Of a DNA stretch of 64,000 nt, positions 60,244 through 64,000 are shown piece by piece. Every line of letters begins with the position of its first letter. Within the stretch, counting starts at the first letter, position 1. The position numbers and the translations under genes are program-made. Source of the stretch: Ensifer sp. PDNC004 (GTDB lineage Bacteria > Pseudomonadota > Alphaproteobacteria > Rhizobiales > Rhizobiaceae); assembly GCF_016919405.1 (NCBI RefSeq), contig NZ_CP070352.1:434001-498000 (forward strand). The letters are read 5' to 3'. Under the pieces are notes generated by a model that saw only the letters and a program-made list of their open reading frames with translations, had not been told where the DNA came from and made no database searches.

Positions 60244-61014
60244 CTACCAGCCGAGCCTGTCGAGCGCCTGCTCGACCGGCAACACGACACAGCCCTTCTC
60301 AACCGCGTAGCGAACCAGGGTCTCGAAAGTCTCGGGCGTGCAGCCATAGGGCGTCGGACGCGCGGCGATGTCGTGGGTGAAAAATACGAGCCAGCCCGGT
60401 CGATCAACGACATCGTCGATCCAGCCCGTGAGCGCTCGAGCGTCCGCCTCCGGCTGCCGGATCTCGACGGCCTTCAGCATCAGCGGATCGACGGCCGTGC
60501 GGTTGACGCTCTCGCCAGCCGCACGACAAGTGCGGTAGCGGCGCCCCAGCTCCCGCCGCGCCAGCGGCCAGGCGGCATTGTAAGGAAAGGCGAAGTTGGT
60601 TGCAGCGGCATTGACGCCGCTCTGGCTGAGATAGGCGGCATTCCGGTCGAGATCCCGGGCGAGCCCACCTCCGCCCAGACGCCTGATTTTGCTGTGGGAA
60701 TAGGTGTGGCAGCCAACCTCGTGACCCCGACGAGCGAGCTCGGCGCAGCCCTCCGGCGAGATCAGGGTACGATCCGTCTCGACCCGCCCCCCAAGCCCTC
60801 CGGCGATATAGAACGTTCCGTGCACGCCATGACGTTCGAGGATCGCGGCGCCGTTGTGCAGTGCTGTGTCCGGCACGTCGTCGAAGGTGAAGGAGACGAG
60901 CGGCGCATCGGTTATGACGTCACGCGGTTTCGCCGCGAGACGCCAGATCAGCCGATTGGCGACGCGGTCGACAAGGCCGTCGACCCTCGACAGAGCCTGT
61001 GAAAAACTAGGCAT
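60244..61014 (-). CDS. polysaccharide deacetylase family protein
   Basis: The 256-residue protein has NodB-like motifs: VSFTFDDVPDTALHNG (catalytic Asp pair), VGCHTYSHSKIRRL (metal-binding His pair) and FAFPYNAAW. VFFTHDIAARPTPYGCTP is near the C-terminus. No signal peptide is visible, which suggests cytoplasmic action on a lipid-linked or precursor sugar. The ATG at 61014 overlaps the Wzy stop by 8 bp. Confidence 0.9.
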   Translation of the reverse strand: MPSFSQALSRVDGLVDRVANRLIWRLAAKPRDVITDAPLVSFTFDDVPDTALHNGAAILERHGVHGTFYIAGGLGGRVETDRTLISPEGCAELARRGHEVGCHTYSHSKIRRLGGGGLARDLDRNAAYLSQSGVNAAATNFAFPYNAAWPLARRELGRRYRTCRAAGESVNRTAVDPLMLKAVEIRQPEADARALTGWIDDVVDRPGWLVFFTHDIAARPTPYGCTPETFETLVRYAVEKGCVVLPVEQALDRLGW

Positions 61015-62338
61015 GCGCCACCATCCTTTGTGCAAGCGGGCGTGGTTCGGTTGCAAGCGCTGCCGAGGACTGCAGGCGCAAACCGCAAATTGCGAAGAGC
61101 AAGGTAAACCACAGCACGTTCGGACCATCGAAGAAGAAGGCCTCGAGGCTGGCGCTGTAGATCGAATAGAGCCAGATCCGCAGGAACAGCCGCGTGAGGT
61201 CGCTGTGCTGCCGGGCCGGCGGTATGCGCGAGATATGATAGAGCGGGAGCACCACCAGCCAGAGCAGCGTGAGGATCAATCCGGGTATGCCGATGACCAG
61301 AAGCGTCTCGAGATAGGAATTATGCGCATGGGCGGCGCGAACCGCCCAGGTCTCGATGCCGCCGCCGCTGAAGACCACTTCCTCGGTCTGCCAGAAAGCC
61401 TTGAAGCCGCGGCCGATAAACGGCTGTTCAGCGATTACCGAAAAGGCGAAGCGCCAGACGTCGGCGCGGTTCGTGAAGGTCGCGTCGATGCCGAGCGACG
61501 TGACGAATTCGCCAAGTGGCCGGAAGACGGCCGACCCGACGGCGAAAAGGTTGAACAGGGCCACGCCGCCGATTGCAATCGGGATGCGCAGCAGGCGTAC
61601 GCGTTCGAACAGCCATGCCAGAAGCAGGATGCCCGGCAGCATCGCTGTCGAGGTCTTCCCTCCCGTGTGGATGAGGAAGAAGAAGGCGAGGCCAACGATG
61701 GTCACGCCGACTAGCTTCGACCACCGATGCAGGACGTAAAGGCCGAGAAACGAGGCCAGCACCATGGCGACGGCCGCTTCGTTCTTGTGACGAAAATGGC
61801 CGCGCCACAGCCCTGCATGCATCGGCTCCAGCACTTCGTTGGCCTGGTGAATGGACAGAAGCGGCTTGAACAGTACGCCGTAATAGGCAACCGCGAGCAT
61901 GACGAGCGTCGAGATCGCCAACATCTTGGCGAAGTGCCGCTCGTTGGCCGGCAACAGCAGATAGACGTTGGCGTTGACCGCGACCATCGTCGTCAGGATG
62001 ATCGCCTTGATGCCGTTGGCCGGATGAGCGGAAACCAAGCAAGCAAAGAGCACCCACAAAAGCAGGACCGCAAGCAGCACCCGCGGCTGCATCAGCCCGC
62101 GCCGCATCGGATGCAGCACACCGTAACAAGAGGCGCCGGCAAACAGCAGCAAGGCCACGATCTGGTTCAGCCGGCTGGAATTGTCACCGCCCGGCTCCAG
62201 CAGGCTTTCCTTGGTCAGGTCGACGAAGGAATGGAAGGGAATCCAGTAGTAGATGGAAATCGCCAGGAACAGGAAGGTCCCGACGCGGACCCTCAAGGTT
62301 TCTGCAGAAGTGACCGGATTGCCGCTGAGATCGGGCAC
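61007..62338 (-). CDS. O-antigen ligase / Wzy-type polymerase family membrane protein
   Basis: The 443-residue protein has about ten membrane segments and the O-antigen ligase/polymerase signature: ANEVLEPMHAGLWRGHFRHK, RADVWRFAFSVIAEQPFIGR and the conserved AHNSYLETLLVIGIPGL. I start it at the GTG at 62338, preceded by GAGGGC and 13 bp after the Wzz stop. In a cluster with Wzz and several glycosyltransferases it probably polymerises the repeat unit. Confidence 0.85.
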   Translation of the reverse strand: MPDLSGNPVTSAETLRVRVGTFLFLAISIYYWIPFHSFVDLTKESLLEPGGDNSSRLNQIVALLLFAGASCYGVLHPMRRGLMQPRVLLAVLLLWVLFACLVSAHPANGIKAIILTTMVAVNANVYLLLPANERHFAKMLAISTLVMLAVAYYGVLFKPLLSIHQANEVLEPMHAGLWRGHFRHKNEAAVAMVLASFLGLYVLHRWSKLVGVTIVGLAFFFLIHTGGKTSTAMLPGILLLAWLFERVRLLRIPIAIGGVALFNLFAVGSAVFRPLGEFVTSLGIDATFTNRADVWRFAFSVIAEQPFIGRGFKAFWQTEEVVFSGGGIETWAVRAAHAHNSYLETLLVIGIPGLILTLLWLVVLPLYHISRIPPARQHSDLTRLFLRIWLYSIYSASLEAFFFDGPNVLWFTLLFAICGLRLQSSAALATEPRPLAQRMVAHA

Positions 62339-62351
62339 GATGGCCGCCCTC

Positions 62352-63998
62352 TCACGGCGCCAGGGGCTGCGGACGACGGATGTATCTCCACAGACCGAGG
62401 GCAAGCGCGAGCGATATGCCGAGAACGATCCCGAGGAAGCCGCCGCCGGCGAGCAGAACCACGGTGCGCGGCGGCCAGCTGCGTGCATTCGGCGGCAAGG
62501 CGCGCGAGATCACGCGAACATTGGTCGTGTCGATCTGCTGGCGTTCAGTGATCTGCTGGGCACGCGCCAGGTGGGTCTCATAGATGGCGGCCTTGGCGCG
62601 CGCGTCCCTTTCGAGATCGCGCAGCTGTACCTGGGCTTCGTTGTCGGAAAATACGTTCGACTTCTCGTCGCTCGCCTTGGCGCGCAAGGCCGAAAAGGCC
62701 TGTTGCTCCCGGTCCATGTCCGCCTTGGCGCGATCCAGGATGCGGCGCGCTTCGTCGGCCATGGCCGACTCCAGGTTCGCGCGCTCCGAGCGCGCATTGA
62801 CGAGGCGCGGATGGCGCTCGCCATAGGTGCGCTGCATGGAGGCGATCTGCTGCTGCAGCACGTTGTACTGCTCGCGCAGGTTCGTCATGTTGACGGATTC
62901 GAACTCGGAGGCGCTTGCGGTCCGCCCTTGCGCGATCGCATCGTTCATCTGCCGGTAGCGGGTATCGGCCTGGATGAAGCGCTGCTGGGCATCGAGGACC
63001 TGGGTGTTGAGTTCGTTCGAAAGCTGATTGCTGACGAGCTGGCCGTCATTGGTCGACTGCAGCCCGTTCTTGCGGCGGAAATCCTCGACCGCCCGCTCGG
63101 ATTCGGTGACGTTGTGGCGAAGTTCATCGAGCCGGGCGTTGAGGCTCTGCGCGACGCGACCGGCACTCTCGGCGGCGGACTGAAACAGCTCCTGCTCGAA
63201 GGCCGCGACGATCGCATCCGACAGCGTCACCGCTTTCGCAGGCTCTTCGCTCCAGACCTTCATCACCACCACGAAGGACCGCTCTTCGCGCCGGGCTTCC
63301 ACCCGCTCCGACAAGGCGCGCATGGCGGCAAGCTCGTTTCCGGCCTGCTGCTCCGCCTTCGTGGAGAAGAGGTTCTTCAACGAGCTAAAGGCCGAGGGCT
63401 TCACGAATTCCGGATCCTCGGTGAGGCGCAGTTGTGTGATCACCCGCGATAGCACATTGCGCGACGTCAGGATGCGCAGCTTGCTTTCTACTTCCAGCAA
63501 TTGCGCATCGCGCTGCGGGTTGCTGGTGAAGACGTCATCGCTGACGACGTTGAGGTTGGACGGATCGACGACGATATCGGTGTAGACCGTATAGCGCGGC
63601 GTCGCCGTCATAGCATAGGCGAGCGCCCCCCCCACACACAGGACGAGCGCCAGCACGATCCAGATGAGCCCGTCCCGCAACCAGCCGATGATATCATCGA
63701 TGCCGATCCTGCTAAGGCCGCTCAACCCGGGAAAGTAGCTATCGCGCGTCGCGCCGGCCGCACTGGACACGGGACGCGCCACGTCAGTGGGCTGGGGCGT
63801 GGCGTTCGGAATATCTCTGGATTGGCGCTGGATTTCGGCGGGCCTGTCTGTTGCCGACCTGTCGGCGGCAGTCTCCGCTTCGTGAAGGTCCGACGAGAGC
63901 AGATCGAGCAACGAACCTCTTTCGACCGGCGCACGCTGCTCGCGTGCCGGTTGACTGACCCCCTGTTTTCCGGCCTCGTCCGGCCTATACATAAGCAT
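62352..63998 (-). CDS. Wzz/ExoP-N-type chain-length determinant (start near window edge)
   Basis: The protein has up to 548 residues. It carries a Ser/Thr/Pro-rich cytoplasmic N-terminus (1 to about 105), a first membrane helix (WIVLALVLCVGGALAYAM), Wzz motifs (TVYTDIVVDPSNLNVVSDDV) and a long periplasmic coiled coil (about 270-470). A second helix (VVLLAGGGFLGIVLGISLAL) and PxxP-rich end follow. The C-terminal tyrosine-kinase domain of ExoP is absent. The ATG at 63998 is two bases from the window end, so a longer gene cannot be excluded; an ATG at 63992 is also possible. Confidence 0.85.
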   Translation of the reverse strand: MLMYRPDEAGKQGVSQPAREQRAPVERGSLLDLLSSDLHEAETAADRSATDRPAEIQRQSRDIPNATPQPTDVARPVSSAAGATRDSYFPGLSGLSRIGIDDIIGWLRDGLIWIVLALVLCVGGALAYAMTATPRYTVYTDIVVDPSNLNVVSDDVFTSNPQRDAQLLEVESKLRILTSRNVLSRVITQLRLTEDPEFVKPSAFSSLKNLFSTKAEQQAGNELAAMRALSERVEARREERSFVVVMKVWSEEPAKAVTLSDAIVAAFEQELFQSAAESAGRVAQSLNARLDELRHNVTESERAVEDFRRKNGLQSTNDGQLVSNQLSNELNTQVLDAQQRFIQADTRYRQMNDAIAQGRTASASEFESVNMTNLREQYNVLQQQIASMQRTYGERHPRLVNARSERANLESAMADEARRILDRAKADMDREQQAFSALRAKASDEKSNVFSDNEAQVQLRDLERDARAKAAIYETHLARAQQITERQQIDTTNVRVISRALPPNARSWPPRTVVLLAGGGFLGIVLGISLALALGLWRYIRRPQPLAP

Positions 63999-64000
63999 CC

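Noticed and set aside
1..64000. tRNA genes, rRNA genes, transposases, integrases, phage genes or attachment sites
   Set aside because: None was seen on either strand. Gene order and composition look continuous apart from the suggested P450 island, which has no mobility genes or flanking repeats.

Overview
The window looks like chromosome or megaplasmid DNA of a rhizobial alphaproteobacterium, most likely Ensifer/Sinorhizobium or a close relative. The grounds are uniformly GC-rich coding sequence, many ABC uptake operons with their own LacI/AraC/LysR regulators, an ActP/CueR(HmrR)-type copper locus, and a surface-polysaccharide cluster. I see no tRNA, rRNA, insertion sequence, prophage or CRISPR array. 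The genus is inferred from gene content, not proven.

Layout. 1-0.6 kb: the C-terminally cut gene of a secreted glycine-rich repeat protein (minus strand). 0.8-2.7 kb: a LysR regulator divergent from a flavodoxin-fold quinone reductase. 2.7-15.0 kb: purine and ureide catabolism. uraH-xdhA-xdhB-xdhC run leftward; a PuuE-UraD fusion, alc and allA run rightward; an NCS2 purine permease lies at the right end. A cytochrome P450/ferredoxin pair with a divergent AraC regulator sits inside this cluster. 15.4 kb: a small CopZ-like copper chaperone behind a CueR-type promoter. 15.7-24.3 kb: a dihydroxyacetone-kinase-family sugar kinase with a two-ATPase CUT1 ABC transporter, controlled by a divergent LacI protein with clear palindromic operators. 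24.4-27.8 kb: small proteins, a GlxA-type regulator, a MYG1-family protein and a monooxygenase-like protein. 28.1-36.4 kb: copper resistance (P-type ATPase, CueR, a His/Cys-rich secreted protein, a lipoprotein, a TolC-like factor, a multicopper oxidase, a cupredoxin, a CusF-like protein and a DUF411 protein). 36.5-39.1 kb: a VOC protein, a phosphoribosyltransferase and an M20 amidohydrolase. 39.2-46.7 kb: a seven-gene operon LacI-SBP-permease-permease-ATPase-nucleoside hydrolase-adenine deaminase. 47.2-52.3 kb: a five-gene peptide/opine-type ABC transporter, then an OmpW porin and a CBS protein. 53.8-64.0 kb: a leftward surface-polysaccharide cluster (Wzz, Wzy, deacetylase, two GT4, VanZ-like, GT2, secreted glycoside hydrolase).

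How the genes fit together. The nucleoside hydrolase and adenine deaminase would turn imported (adeno)nucleoside into hypoxanthine. XdhABC would oxidise hypoxanthine to urate, and UraH, UraD, PuuE, allantoicase and ureidoglycolate lyase would take the urate product down to glyoxylate and urea. Only the urate oxidase step is missing from the window. The copper genes appear to form one CueR regulon: near-identical CueR-type promoters lie in front of the P-type ATPase and, 13 kb away, in front of the CopZ-like chaperone.

Most noteworthy: the P450/ferredoxin island in a purine cluster that lacks uricase; a 16-bp element shared by two purine promoters; the tetrulose/DHA-like uptake operon with symmetric LacI operators; the nucleoside ABC operon; a dppB-like permease gene with no normal start codon; and a glycoside hydrolase coupled to polysaccharide assembly genes.
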